Positions 11,590-22,454 of a stretch of DNA of 64,000 nucleotides are shown here, one piece after another (the stretch's first letter is position 1; the number at the start of each line of letters is the position of its first letter). The position numbers and the translations under genes were made by a program. The notes under the pieces are model-generated. The model made no database searches. It was not told the origin of the DNA and worked only from the letters and a program-made list of their open reading frames with translations. Source of the DNA: Rosa chinensis (Eukaryota; Streptophyta; Magnoliopsida; Rosales; Rosaceae); contig NC_037094.1 of assembly GCF_002994745.2 (NCBI RefSeq), positions 6,246,001 through 6,310,000 on the forward strand. The letters run 5' to 3'.

Positions 11590-13335
11590 TTATAAACCTA
11601 TATTTATATATCATACACTCCAAAGAGCAACCCCTATCAATTCAAAGAAAATGGAAAAACCGACCGTTGGATGGGTTTATTACAATAAATTATGAGTATG
11701 GTAAAAAATTTAGCCAATTTCACCATATTTTCAAATCCGATCGGATTGGTCAACCGTAGTCACTTATATGTTTTATTGTTTGACCGATGGCGTGGCAACT
11801 GCGAAACGTGCTTATTTTTTCACATCACGTTTGTATATATTCCATCGATGGATGTGCGTGGACATAAGATAAAAAAAAAAAAAAATTAATTACAAACACA
11901 TTGGTGTATACCAATTTTATTCCTTTAGTTGTATGACTTATACATTGCATTTAAATTGTTTAGGTTCATTCTAAAGCAACCATGAAGTAGAAAATGAATT
12001 CGGAGAAACCAACCGCTCGATGGAGATATTGTAATGTTTTATGGTGATTGTAGAAAATCTAGCCAATTTCGTTATTGTTTCGAATTCGATCAACTAGGTC
12101 AAACGTAGTTACTCTTATAAACCTATATTTATATATCATACACTCCAAAGAGCAACCCCTATCAATTCAAAGAAAATGGAAAAACCGACCGTTGGATGAG
12201 TTTATTACAATAAATTATGAGTGTGGTAAAAAATTTAGCCAATTTCACCATATTTTCGAATCCGATCGGATTGGTCAACCGTAGTCACTTATATGTTTTA
12301 TTGGTTGACCGATGGCGTAGCAACCGCGAAACGTGCTTATTTTTTCACATCACGTTTGTATATATTCCATCGATGGATGTGCGTGGACATAAGATAAAAA
12401 AAATTAATTTTAATTACAAACACATTGGTGTATACCAATTTTATTCCTTTAGTTGTATGACTTATACATTGCATTTAAATTATTTAGGTTTATTCTAAAG
12501 CAACCATGAAGTAGAAAATGAATTTGGAGAAACCAACCGCTCGATGGAGAGATTGTAATGTTTTATGGTGATTGTAGAAAATCTAGCCAATTTCGTTATT
12601 GTTTCGAATTCGATCAACTAGGTCAAACGTAGTTACACTTATAAACCTATATTTATATATCATACACTCCAAAGAGCAACCCCTATCAATTCAAAGAAAA
12701 TGGAAAAACCGACCGTTGGATGAGTTTATTACAATAAATTATGAGTGTGGTAAAAAATTTAGCCAATTTCACCATATTTTCGAATCCGATCGGATTGGTC
12801 AACCGTAGTCACTTATATGTTTTATTGGTTGACCAATGGCTTGGCAACCGCGAAATTTGCTTATTTTTTCACATCACGTTTGTATATATTCCATCGATGG
12901 ATGTGCGTGGACATAAGATAAAAAAAATTAATTTTAATTACAAACACATTGGTGTATACCAATTTTATTCCTTTAGTTGTATGACTTATACATTGCATTT
13001 AAATTGTTTAGGTTCATTCTAAAGCAACCATGAAGTAGAAAATGAATTCGGAGAAACCAACCGCTCGATGGAGAGATTGTAATGTTTTATGGTGATTGTA
13101 GAAAATCTAGCCAATTTCGTTATTGTTTCGAATTCGATCAACTAGGTCAAACTTAGTTACTCTTATAAACCTATATTTATATATCATACACTCCAAAGAG
13201 CAACCCCTATCAATTCAAAGAAAATGAAAAAACCGACCGTTGGATGAGTTTATTACAATAAATTATGCGTGTGGTTAAAAATTTAGTCAATTTCACCATA
13301 GTTTTGAACCCGATCTAATTGGTCAACCGATTACC
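11590..13335 (+). repeat. 524-bp tandem array, about 3.3 copies
   Basis: The word TAGCCAATTT (or its variant) recurs at 11711, 12236, 12760 and 13284, a period of 524-525 bp, with near-identical sequence between. Each unit also contains a diverged second version of the same motif block (TAGCCAATTTCGTTATTG, for example at 12584), so the unit is itself composite. Identical short open frames in each unit are by-products of the repetition. Confidence 0.9.
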
Positions 13336-13344
13336 GATATGTAG

Positions 13345-13397
13345 AATATATATATATGCACATATTCTATATAGAATAATAGAAGTATAAGAACTTC

Positions 13398-13432
<35 letters not shown>

Positions 13433-13614
13433 CTCTATATATATTATTATATTATATATATAAACACACACACACATATAAATATATATACATTTATATA
13501 AACACACACACACACACACATATATATCTCTCTATATATATATATATATATATCTCTATATATATTATATATAAACACACACACATATATAAATATATAT
13601 ATACATATATATAA

Positions 13615-13646
<32 letters not shown>

Positions 13647-13727
13647 CTCTATATATATATATTATATATATAAACACACACACATATATAAATATATATA
13701 CATATATATAAACACACACACATAACT

Positions 13728-13760
<33 letters not shown>
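13345..13760. repeat. Compound TA / CA microsatellite
   Basis: Long interleaved runs of (TA)n and (CA)n with TCTCTA interruptions, organised in roughly 115-bp blocks that repeat three to four times. It lies between the 524-bp array and the right GC-rich array of the hAT element. Confidence 0.9.
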
Positions 13761-13765
<5 letters not shown>

Positions 13766-13767
13766 TT

Positions 13768-13985
13768 ACGGGCTTTTACGGGCCGGGCCTAGCGGGCTTT
13801 TATGGGCCGGGCCTAGCGGGCCTTTGGCGGGCCGGGCCTACGGGCCGGGCCGGGTTTTTGCGGGCTTTAGGCGGGCCGGCCCTCGGCCCACCAAGGCGGG
13901 CTTTTGCGGGTTTTTTGACGGGCCGGGCCGGGCTAAAAGCCCTCCGGGCCGGCGGGCCTCCATCGGCCCACTTGATCCGCGGGCT
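13768..13985. repeat. GGGCCGGGCC subterminal array, right
   Basis: GC-rich GGGCCGGGCCTA and GCGGGCTTTT units that mirror the left array of the same hAT element. Confidence 0.8.
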
Positions 13986-14628
13986 TTTTGATGAGGCCTA
14001 TAGCTGGGGAAGTTGTGGATCCGATTCAAGGGACTACGCGGGCTCGTGTTCTGGTGTCGTTTGGGTTACTTGTTGTCCTCGTGATGGTGGTGCTGTGGTG
14101 TGGCGGTGGCTGGCTTGCAACGTGCGGCGTCCTCAACAAGGGAAGACAGAAGCGCAACAGGGCTGGGTCAGCTTGGGCTTCGGGCTCTGCTCTTCTTTGG
14201 GCCATCAGGTAGCTGTTGTTTATTTTTCTAGTTTCATTTAGGCCTTTTTTTTAGGCAGTCTAGTGGATTTATTTCCTACCTAGTTTTAGTATTTGGTCTT
14301 GGTCTTTGTCAGTTTAATTCTCAGTGTCTCTAGTTGTACACCAATTGAGATCTCTAGGCTACTAGATTTACTGGTTTATGAGTTAGGTTGGGAGGACCGA
14401 GCCTTCTAGCGCCTCCGGCGTAGTACCAAAGGGGAATCCCGCTATGTCTACGATGTATTCAATGTCAAATGAGTGACCTAGTTTTATGTACCACTGTGGG
14501 TACTAACACATGTACATCTTTTTGTCTGTCTAGATGGCAGCGGAATGATATGTAAGGGTCATTCTGGCTTTTCGTCAATTTATTGGCTTTGCCTTCTTTC
14601 AAAAAAAAAAATATAGTATAAATTTAAT

Positions 14629-14990
14629 GTATTAATATATTAACATGTCGTATAACTTTTTGATACTAAATAAACACTAAATATCTTTTAGTCTATCATT
14701 TCTCCTTAAACAGTTATAAGTTCAACTCAGGGAAGAGTAGTCTTATTCTCATCTCGTGTTCTTTTATCCAAATCAAAAATTTACTTACCAATACCCAACG
14801 TAGTAGTGAGGCGTGTATAGGAATAGGATCACAACAACAAACTAGTAGAACAATGATAAAAAGAAGTAGAACTATACGATACGAGAGATTAGGGTCAAAC
14901 TAGACACCAAAATCTGTCAACTAAAAGTAGAACAGTGCACCAAAAAAAAAAGGATTAGTCAAAAATTTCTACAAAAAACAATAGTACCAT
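14629..14990. other. Spacer, nothing recognised
   Basis: AT-rich sequence without coding potential or an obvious repeat. Confidence 0.5.
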
Positions 14991-15319
14991 AACTACTATT
15001 ATGTGGTTGTGCGGCATTCACAATGTACTATTATGTACTCACTGGATACGCTAATGCCGAATACTATCCCCTAATGCAGAAATCAATCTGCCTAATGTTG
15101 AAGTTGGGTACACACTCGGTACCGAAACTACTATTATGTGCTTGTGTAGCATTCACAATGTACTATCATGTACTCACTGGATACGCTAATGCCAAATACT
15201 ACCCCCTAATGCAGAAATCAATCTGCCTAATGTTGAAGTTGGGTACACACTCGGTACTAGAACTACTATTATGTGCTTGTGCCGCATTCACAATGTACTA
15301 CCATGTACTCACTGGATAC
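14991..15319 (+). repeat. 135-bp tandem repeat, about 2.4 copies
   Basis: The phrase ACTACTATTATGTG...ACTCACTGGATAC recurs with anchors at 14996, 15131 and 15266, exactly 135 bp apart. Because 135 is a multiple of three, an open frame of 141 codons (15023-15448) runs through as a 45-residue repeat. No known domain is visible in it, and I do not call it a gene. Confidence 0.85.
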
Positions 15320-15479
15320 CATCTATTTATTCTTGTGCTACTGCATTTACATTCGCTTTTGAGAACCATTCTTCACCTTGTTGTGAGACTAGAGAGCACA
15401 TTCAGTACCAATTTCCTTGTTGCGGAAGCCACATGGGAAGGCTTGTGATTTGAATTTACTGTTACTGGTAGTCTTGGCC

Positions 15480-16440
15480 TCCCTCTTACCATCTATATCA
15501 AATGCAAAGATTTAAACAGATCAGCCATAGTAAAAAATAAAAAATAAAAAGGACAATTTGGCCTCAACACAAGGGCAAAAACCAGCATAAATCGAGCATA
15601 ACAAACCAAATTCCTAAAACACAAACACTAACAGATTAGCAGAGTCAAGAAAGGATAGTATGGCATCAACAAAGTGAAGAAAAAAAAAAAAACCTCAATC
15701 CAACGAAGTAAATCGAGGAAGAACAGTTTAACATCAACATATGGCAAAAAATTAAACAGCCCCAATGCAATTTAACAATCTCTTCCGAAGCAAAGCTAAA
15801 TTACACAACATTTATACCATTCAAATATTCCGGATCCTAAATGGCTTATGGTGCCGTGAGCTTAAATTCTTCCGGAACCTAAACCCACAATATCATGCTT
15901 TAATTTCTAGGTAAGAAAGTAAGAAACCCAAGCAATCTAGTTCTTTCCGTAAGATTAATAAGCTTAACCACCACCCTATTAGCTACACATGCTTCTCGGT
16001 TACAAAAGATTGTCAAGCTTAAGTTTCCGATTTCATTAATTCATGCTTCTAGGTGACAAATCTAAAAACACGTGTAAGAAAGCATTAAAGTAAAGTAGCT
16101 AAATGATACAAAACATGCATATTCATCAAAAACATGGCATCACACTATTTTATACATGAGTTTGGCTAGGGGTAAGGCCTAACCCCAATTTTATTCTACT
16201 CACCACCCATAGTTACATATATCAAACCCATAAACATAATAACATCAAGCAAAAGAGAGGAAGAGTGGAGAAAGTGGTTGGTTACCAAACTAGCTCACCT
16301 TGATGCAAAACTAGTGAGAGATGTTTCAAAGTATAGAAATTTCGGTTATTTCAAACCCAAATTGTCATATAAATCCATAAAACTTTTAGAAACATAAAGA
16401 ACAAAGGCTTGAGATGATAAAACTAAGGTGTGATTGATCA
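15480..16440. mobile_element. Degenerate LTR-like sequence
   Basis: This stretch shares phrasing with the 5032-7251 element: TTTGGCTAGGG near 16162 versus 5828, followed by a CCCCAA...CTACTCAC block, and similar A-rich leader-like text. It ends ...TGATTGATCA at 16440, exactly where the minus-strand LINE begins, so it may be a further LTR insertion. I could not find its left end or target duplication. Confidence 0.35.
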
Positions 16441-16749
16441 AAGGTGGAATCCCGCACAACAACACCTATCCCACCTCGGCCCCCATCTCAGTGGAATGAC
16501 CCGTTAATATTCAACTTGAGTCTGCCTCTGGGAGGGAAGACCCACTTTGTTTTCTCCCTTCTCCTAGGCTGCCTTTCTTCCTTAATTGGATGCAAACGTT
16601 GGTATTCCAAAAGTAGTTGGTTTGACTATGCAGAAGCATGCATGGGATTAAATGTGCTCCCATTCCATACAATTTGATTCCTCTCTACCCATATAGTCCA
16701 AAGAGACATGAAAAAGGTACACACCTATTGCATGGGAAGTACGTCCACC

Positions 16750-18077
16750 TGTTTGAACCCAAAATTAACATTTTTACCTGACGAGGGGGACTCGAAGAAA
16801 TCGGGCCAATATCTGTGGCCCAAGTTATATATTTTCGACAAGTTCGGAAAATATTGTTTAGAGGCTAAATAAAGCATACTTGGAGGCCAAGCAATTTTGA
16901 AGCAAATCTAGATGTTCATCAATTTACTACTAATTATAAAGTATTTGATAATTAATGGTGATTTTCTTGATTAACAAGTACGCGCAAGAGGGAAGATAAA
17001 TATGCAGGCTGCATATATGGCCGGGATTACGCGAGCCATGCAAGGAATTATGGCTGCCCATTCAATTAATGTGTAATGGCATGTAAGGATTTCGTGATCA
17101 TACTTTGGCATGCAATCATGCTTGATGGTGGCTAAAGAGGAATATATATATATATGATGTATGTATGGTGGCTCATGCATGGTTCAATTAAGGGAGGTTT
17201 CCCATGTAATTAAACATGGCAACTTGCTGTAATTCTCCATCTATTCAAGAATACTCATGCAATTAAATAGCATGGTGGGCCATTCACTACCAATTATATG
17301 TAATCAATGCTTTCCCATGCAATTGAGGATTGTTGGACGTGGAATGGAAGGAAGCCACCTTTAATTGCAATGAATAAAGCTACCAGAGTCCTCGCGAAGA
17401 TATATTAATATATATGGAAGACGTGCATGCCTAGAAGTTGTTTTCCAAAAGGTAACTAACCTTGCCTAGAAGATTGTTACGACAGAGTTAATCTCTTATC
17501 GCCTACGATATAATATTAAAACTATTAAGTGTTTTGATTTGATTCAAAGGTCAATAACTGTGGCCTAAAATATAGTATTTCATTCCTATTAGGAAGGAGA
17601 ATATAGAAAGCAGCCTATATATAGAGGCTAAAGACGAACAACAAAAGACAACTCCTCAATCAACTAATCTCAGCGATTATCAAAGTCTCTCCGGAGCAAA
17701 CCTACCTGCAACCCAGTTGCAACCCAGCGAACCAAGGGTAACACCCTCGCAACCCAGCAAAGCTAAAGATACGCTTTAGCAAACCCCTGCTTTCTCCAAA
17801 CTTCCCAGTGATTACTCTGCTCAACCTACAATGTTTAGTATCGATTCGGTGATGCGAAGAGATCACAACCAAATCCCTTACCCGTAAGGCAAGAAGTCCT
17901 TTTTCGGAAGGCAGAGAAAAAAACCTTGTGACGAGGTTGGTGCTCTCCTCGTCCACATCGTTTGATGAAGAAGTCAAGTCAAGGGATTCTCCTACGATTG
18001 CACCCCACGGTGCTGGCACTCCTGCGCACACTCTTAAAAGAGACAGTTCGCACTAATACTGGTTTTGGAGCCAAACA
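16750..18077 (+). mobile_element. Solo LTR inserted in the minus-strand LINE
   Basis: A 1328-bp insert with ends TGTTTG...CAAACA (perfect 6-bp inverted ends) and a 5-bp target duplication CCACC (16745-16749 and 18078-18082). A TATA-like run at about 17614-17625 (TATATATAGAG) on the plus strand sets its orientation. No internal region or partner LTR is present. Confidence 0.8.
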
Positions 18078-18082
18078 CCACC

Positions 18083-19575
18083 ATATCAAGGATCCATGCA
18101 CGAAGAGAAGTTGAATGATGGTTCCTTGCTCACAAACCAAGTGCACCGAAGAGCCAAAAGCATGCCACCACATTACATTCTTTGAATAAATGTAATTAGT
18201 TTCTACATCACATTTGCACAACACACATACCGTCTCGGGAAGTTGGACTCTTTTCTTACTCAACTCTTCTTTGGTAGGTATAATTCCACACACTAAACGC
18301 CAAATAAAGGAACGGACCTTAGGTTGGACATTCACCCTCCAAAGCTTTTTCCAGAACGCCCTCAAGTCTGGTTGTCACACCGAGGTAGATGCTTGGAATA
18401 CTGAAAAGGACAGTCTTCTAGTGACATGATATCCGCTCTTAACGCTATAAACCCCACGCTTGTCATAATGCCAAACAATCTGATCAGGAGGATGTCTCAC
18501 ACTTAGTGGTATCTAAACAATCAACTCAACTTCATCAGGAGAAAACAACTCCTTGAGCATCTCTACAATCCACTCATTAGATTCTTGGTCTATAAGGTCT
18601 GCAACTTTAAGCTCCTCATCTAAGCCTTCCATCACAGGTGTAATCGGTTTAAACGTATATGGCCTTGGAATCCAAGGGTCAAGCAACACCGATATGCTGT
18701 CACCTGTACCAACCTGATAACGCAGACCTTTTGCCAAAACATCTTTACCTTTAATTAGACTCCTCCAAGTGTAGGAGTCCCCCGGATCAACGGTTGCATG
18801 CATAAAGTCGGAATGTGGATAATACTTAGCTTTGAGGGTTCTTGCCAACAACGAATCTGGGTACCGAATTAGCCTACACCCTTGTTTCGCCAAAAGGACA
18901 TGATTAAAGTCCACCATATTATGAAAACCAAGTCCTCCTTCAGCTTTAAGTATACACATCTTATCCCAAGCCAACCAATGAATCTTCCTACCATTCTCCG
19001 TGTCACCCTACCAAAACTCCGCCATACATCTATGCATCTCCTCACAAAGGTGCTTTGGTAATTCAAAGCAGCTCATGACATAGATGGGAACAAATTGGAC
19101 CACCGATTTTATCATAACCTCCTTACCAGCTGCACTCAACATTATGTCCTTCCAATCTTCATTTTATTTCTTGTCTTCTCCATAATAAATTGGAAAGCTT
19201 CAGTTTTAGAATAACTAACCTCAGTTGGCAATCCTAGGTATTTATCATGCTTATTAACCCTCTCCACCTCAAAAACAGAAGCCAAATCCTCTTGAACTGC
19301 CAACTCCACATTTTTTGAAAATGAGATTTTGCTCTTTTGGTAGTTATCTCTTGGCCGGATGCACTTTCATACAGCTGCAATATACCCCCTTCAGATGCTC
19401 ACATTCCTCCCTTTCTGCTTTCACGAAAATAAAGGAGTGTTCGGCAAAGAAGAGATGGTTTATAGAAGGAGCTCCTGAAGCTATTGACACCCCATGTAAC
19501 CTGCCATGATTTTCCTCTGACAATAACAGCCTTGAGAGACCGTCTACACAAAGGAGGAATTGGTATGGGGAGCCG
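18083..19575 (-). pseudogene. LINE reverse transcriptase / zf-RVT fragment
   Basis: Plant L1-type RT remnant. It reads PYQFLLCVDGLSRLL, then INHLFFADHSFIFVK, where the usual FADD has become FADH, removing a catalytic aspartate. Next come AAGKEVMIKSV, KAEGGLGFHNMVDFNHVLLAKQGC, and FWKKLWRVNVQPKVRSFIWR with CVLCKCDVE (zinc-binding region). Several frame changes occur. It is an inactive relic. Confidence 0.85.
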
Positions 19576-20157
19576 TATTAGTGCATTTATATGCGGTATA
19601 GGATGAGTCTTTGAGGCTATGTTTGGTATGGCTGTGTTTCGCAGAAAAGCTGGCTTCTGCTTATTTCTGAGAATAAGTAGCTGAAAAGCAAATTAGCTTA
19701 GTGTTTGGTAAACTGGCTTTTTATAAGTGCTGGCAGTGGCAAAAGCAGTGTTAAAGTGTTTGGTAAATCCAAACTGGCTTGTGCTTTTTATTTATGGAAT
19801 GACCAAATTGGACATGAAATATTATTTTGCCTTGATTGTTTGGTAATACAATGTTATTCAAATGCTTTTGTTATCATTTTAATCTTTATTATGGAACTTT
19901 TAATTTTTATAAATCATGGTGAATTAATATTAGATAACCGAATTCTAGTTTTTTAGTTCATTTTACCTAATGCACAATAATAATCAATTGGAAATCAAAT
20001 TGAAAGCAAACCATGATCAATATTTGTACCAAAAGCCTTGTGATACATCAATTTATCAAATACTAAATTTAAGTAACATTGTTATCACATTCATACATTT
20101 TAATTTTCAAGTTTCCTAGCTAAGTTTTACATCATGAAAGATAATATAACTTGGTGC

Positions 20158-20291
20158 GTTGCTTGGTATTCCGCTTGATCTCCCAGTGACTCTGAATTAA
20201 TACCAGCTGCAACAACATACATATCAAGTTTTCCTATTGGTATTCCAGTTCCAAGAACTCTCCAAGGTCTCCTAGGCCAGTAGGAAAAGAA
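20158..20291 (-). pseudogene. NAD-dependent malic enzyme exon fragment, copy 1
   Basis: Minus-strand translation gives GTGIPIGKLDMYVVAAGINS, matching the NAD-malic enzyme stretch after GLGDLG that binds NAD (family sequence recalled: GIGIPIGKLDMYVAAAGIN). The preceding GLGDLG is present only in another frame, so the copy is frameshifted. It sits inside the 19615-21794 element and cannot make an enzyme. The parental gene would be mitochondrial and decarboxylates malate to pyruvate. Confidence 0.75.
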
Positions 20292-20723
20292 ACCAAGAGA
20301 CATTCAGTATAAAACACAGGAAAATGAAGGATAATGATGAAAAATAAAAGCAGGGGATGGCAACAAGCAGGTTTTGTCCTGGAAGTATTTAGGTCAAAGT
20401 CTTTACTTGCAGGTCCAATACCCTTTCAATTGTATTGTTCATCTCTAAGCAACCAATTCCATTATCACACACCCTTCTCAGATTATTCTGCTCAAACTCA
20501 ACCCCAACTCGGGAGACCCAAAGAAAAAGTGATACAATCTATGCTTTTCACACCATTCCTTCCACCAACTAACCAACTTATTATAATAAACACAATAATC
20601 TTTCCCTGGATCTAAATTCCTAGCACAGTCTGCAAATTTACTTTTCAGATTTTACACTAAGGATATAAATTTGTTCATCGATAAATCATGCATGCCATGC
20701 CATATCATTAAGAGCAAATCCTA

Positions 20724-21045
20724 ACCTTGCAGCACAGAGAGTGTGAATTAATTTCAGCTGCAGCAACATAATCACATTTTCCTATGGGTATTCCAGTTCG
20801 AAGAGCTCCAAGGTCACCTAGCCACCTAGGCCATGAATACAATTGCCATCAGTAATGATTATCATGTCTACCATAGCTGCATGATTATCAAAGTAAATAC
20901 AAACACCAGTAACTTTAATTACATGATAACTATCAATTAACAGCAGTCCAACATAGCCCCGACCCTGAAAGCATAATGATCCAACAAAATGAAAGAAATG
21001 GTCACTCACCAAATCTTCTGCAGCTAGCCCTGACCATCAAATTGG
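20724..21045 (-). pseudogene. NAD-dependent malic enzyme fragment, copy 2, with an intron retained
   Basis: The minus strand reads AAMVDMIIITDGNCIHGLG, then after a frame change GDLGALRTGIPIGKCDYVAA and EINSHSL. This matches the NAD-malic enzyme order VDMIVVTDGSRILGLGDLG...GIPIGKLD..VAAAGIN. A splice-like CATGCAG acceptor precedes the VDMI exon, a GTGAGT donor lies upstream near 21010, and a GTTAGG donor follows. The copy therefore came from genomic DNA and not from a spliced transcript. Only the core NAD-binding exon is recognisable. Confidence 0.75.
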
Positions 21046-21757
21046 AAGAGACAATATATCAAAAGGAAAATTGGCACCCTTCCACGTACTAGACTATAAT
21101 TGCAACTTGCTCTTTATTATTCACATAAAACAATCTAAAGTGAAATAAACAGTTTTAAATCGGAGTAGCATGACTAGCTTACCCAGATTGCAAACCAATC
21201 CAATCTCTTCCAAGCAACTAGATTCGAAAACATTGCAGACCTGGAAACCCCAAGATTCAAAATCAAACTTCATTGGTGTTCAGCTAGCTCATGAACAAAC
21301 CCAAACCCAACTGGTCCTAACCCAATTAGCTAAATACAGAAAATCAAACTAGCATCTAGCTCATTAACATACCCGATTGGTCCTAACCCAAACCCAAAAA
21401 ACTAGCAGCAAGATATTCGAAGACGGCGGAGAGGAAATTGGAGGCTAGTCTTGGAGGACGAGATGGATTTGGTGGCTTTGGGTTGTCTCTGCAATTGGAT
21501 TTGAAGAGGGATCGAGGAAGGCCGCGTGTAATTTCTTCCAGGAAGGGAGGGCAATCACTGGTATTATCAAAGTATCATTAATCTACAGTATACCGCGCTA
21601 CAGTAGGCGCTGCTGCTTCTGGCTTCCAAAAGCAGGGGTGCTCTGGCTTCTGCTTTTCTAGCTTAAAAGCCCTGGCTTCTGAAAGAAGCTGGTGTGAAGC
21701 TAATTTACCAAACACTACTCTCAGCGTTGCTTATAAGCGGGGGAGCTAAAAAAGCGC

Positions 21758-21784
21758 CCCCCCCCCCGCCCCCCGCCCCCCCCC
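21758..21784 (+). repeat. Poly-C tract
   Basis: A nearly pure run of C with two G interruptions, just inside the right end of the 19615-21794 element. Confidence 0.85.
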
Positions 21785-21797
21785 AAACATAGCCTGA

Positions 21798-22454
21798 GGC
21801 CCCTTATATATTGCATTTATATGCGGTTACAGAGCGGTTACAGATGAGAAGAGTCGGAATAGAGATTCTAGAGTTACGAAACTACCCTTATCATAATCAA
21901 TTGCAGAAAACGAATGGTTTCTGCGCTATTGTCCAATAGCGCTACTCCTCGTCAACCCTGCCATCAAAGACGAGACTCGTTCAGAACGTTTATAACTTGG
22001 AATGAAGAGAGAGAAGGGACAACCTGATAGGTCCAAGTCCAAGACTCCAAGAGAACACCGCCGCGAATTATGTGACTGATTCTATAATGATTAAGTGGCC
22101 AGCTGGAAATACTCGTTCTATGTCGGTCACCAATGAAATGTAGCGTCACAGATCTAAGAAAATGGAATGACCACAGCAGTAGAAAAATGAGAGAATGGGG
22201 ATTATTTGCAGCAGTAGAGAACTAGGAAATCGACCTATCATTAATATGATTAAGATATTACAAGCTGTATCTCATGGAGATACCCTGGCTATCAAGGCCT
22301 CAACAAAATTAACAAGGATCGAATTACTTCCTACCTCATTAAACTACCTAAACTAGACATGGTTGGGGGAAGTCCTCCTGTCAAAATCTGAGTAATTGGG
22401 ATGGATTTAATACTTTAGTCAGCCGGTCATGTCGACATCGGTGGTGAACGCTGC
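21798..22454. other. Spacer downstream of the MTA pseudogene
   Basis: No gene was recognised. A 16-bp word TGCATTTATATGCGGT at 21812-21827 is repeated at 19582-19597 on the other side of the exon-carrying element. Confidence 0.5.

Larger units (their letters stand above)
11173..14000. mobile_element. Non-autonomous hAT element (2.8 kb) with GC-rich ends and an internal tandem array
   Basis: Flanked by a perfect 8-bp duplication TAGCTGGG (11165-11172 and 14001-14008). Terminal inverted repeats are TAGGGGTCGTCAA at the left and TAGGCCTCATCAA as the reverse complement of the right end (10 of 13 identical); the left one fits the hAT consensus TAGGG..GTCAA. Inside both ends are arrays of GGGCCGGGCC (about 11190-11405 and 13768-13985). 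The interior holds a 524-bp tandem array and TA/CA microsatellites. No transposase frame exists, so it must be mobilised in trans. Confidence 0.85.
10877..14610 (+). mobile_element. LINE-type 3' end, interrupted by a hAT element
   Basis: After removing the hAT insert (11173-14000 plus one target copy) about 0.9 kb remains. It ends in GCCTTCTTTC plus ten A residues (14601-14610). The 15-bp repeat TAGTATAAATTTAAT occurs just left (10862-10876) and just right (14614-14628) of the unit, as expected for target-primed insertion. No protein domain is preserved, so it is a heavily 5'-truncated LINE tail or a similar A-tailed retroelement. A caution: the bases after both repeat copies are also partly similar (ACAATGTCGTA and ACATGTCGTA), which may mean an older local duplication. 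Confidence 0.55.
16441..19580 (-). mobile_element. 5'-truncated LINE on the minus strand, split by a solo LTR
   Basis: Read on the minus strand the order is: RT palm (about 19575-19315), RT thumb and connection (18974-18513), zinc-binding zf-RVT region (18365-18090), then after the LTR the spacer LWTIWVERNQIVWNGS (about 16700) and an RNase H start, LKLNINGSF...GIGVVVRDS (about 16540-16441). Removing the LTR at 16750-18077 joins the two parts across the motif LDMVDVLP. It ends abruptly at 16441, so the RNase H domain and A tail are lost or displaced. Confidence 0.8.
19615..21794. mobile_element. Terminal-inverted-repeat element carrying captured NAD-malic enzyme fragments
   Basis: A 2180-bp unit with perfect 12-bp inverted ends GGCTATGTTTGG / CCAAACATAGCC and a 3-bp TGA on both sides (19612-19614 and 21795-21797). 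Subterminal words such as AAGCTGGCTTCTGC and AATTAGCTT...GTGTTTGGTAAA recur in opposite orientation near both ends. A 3-bp target duplication resembles PIF/Harbinger elements, but TGA is not their usual TWA, so the superfamily is open. No transposase is encoded. Inside are two minus-strand fragments of the same NAD-dependent malic enzyme exon. Confidence 0.7.

Noticed and set aside
12075..13022. Repeated 69- and 93-codon open frames
   Set aside because: They are identical by-products of the 524-bp tandem array, without start context or known domains.
13447..13719. 90-codon frame rich in Tyr, Ile, Val and Cys
   Set aside because: It is a direct translation of the TA/CA microsatellite.
14991..15319. 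Regular spacing suggesting a CRISPR-like array
   Set aside because: The repeats are adjacent 135-bp tandem copies without unique spacers, in plant nuclear DNA.
16444..16677. 77-codon plus-strand open frame
   Set aside because: It is the antisense of the LINE RNase H fragment.
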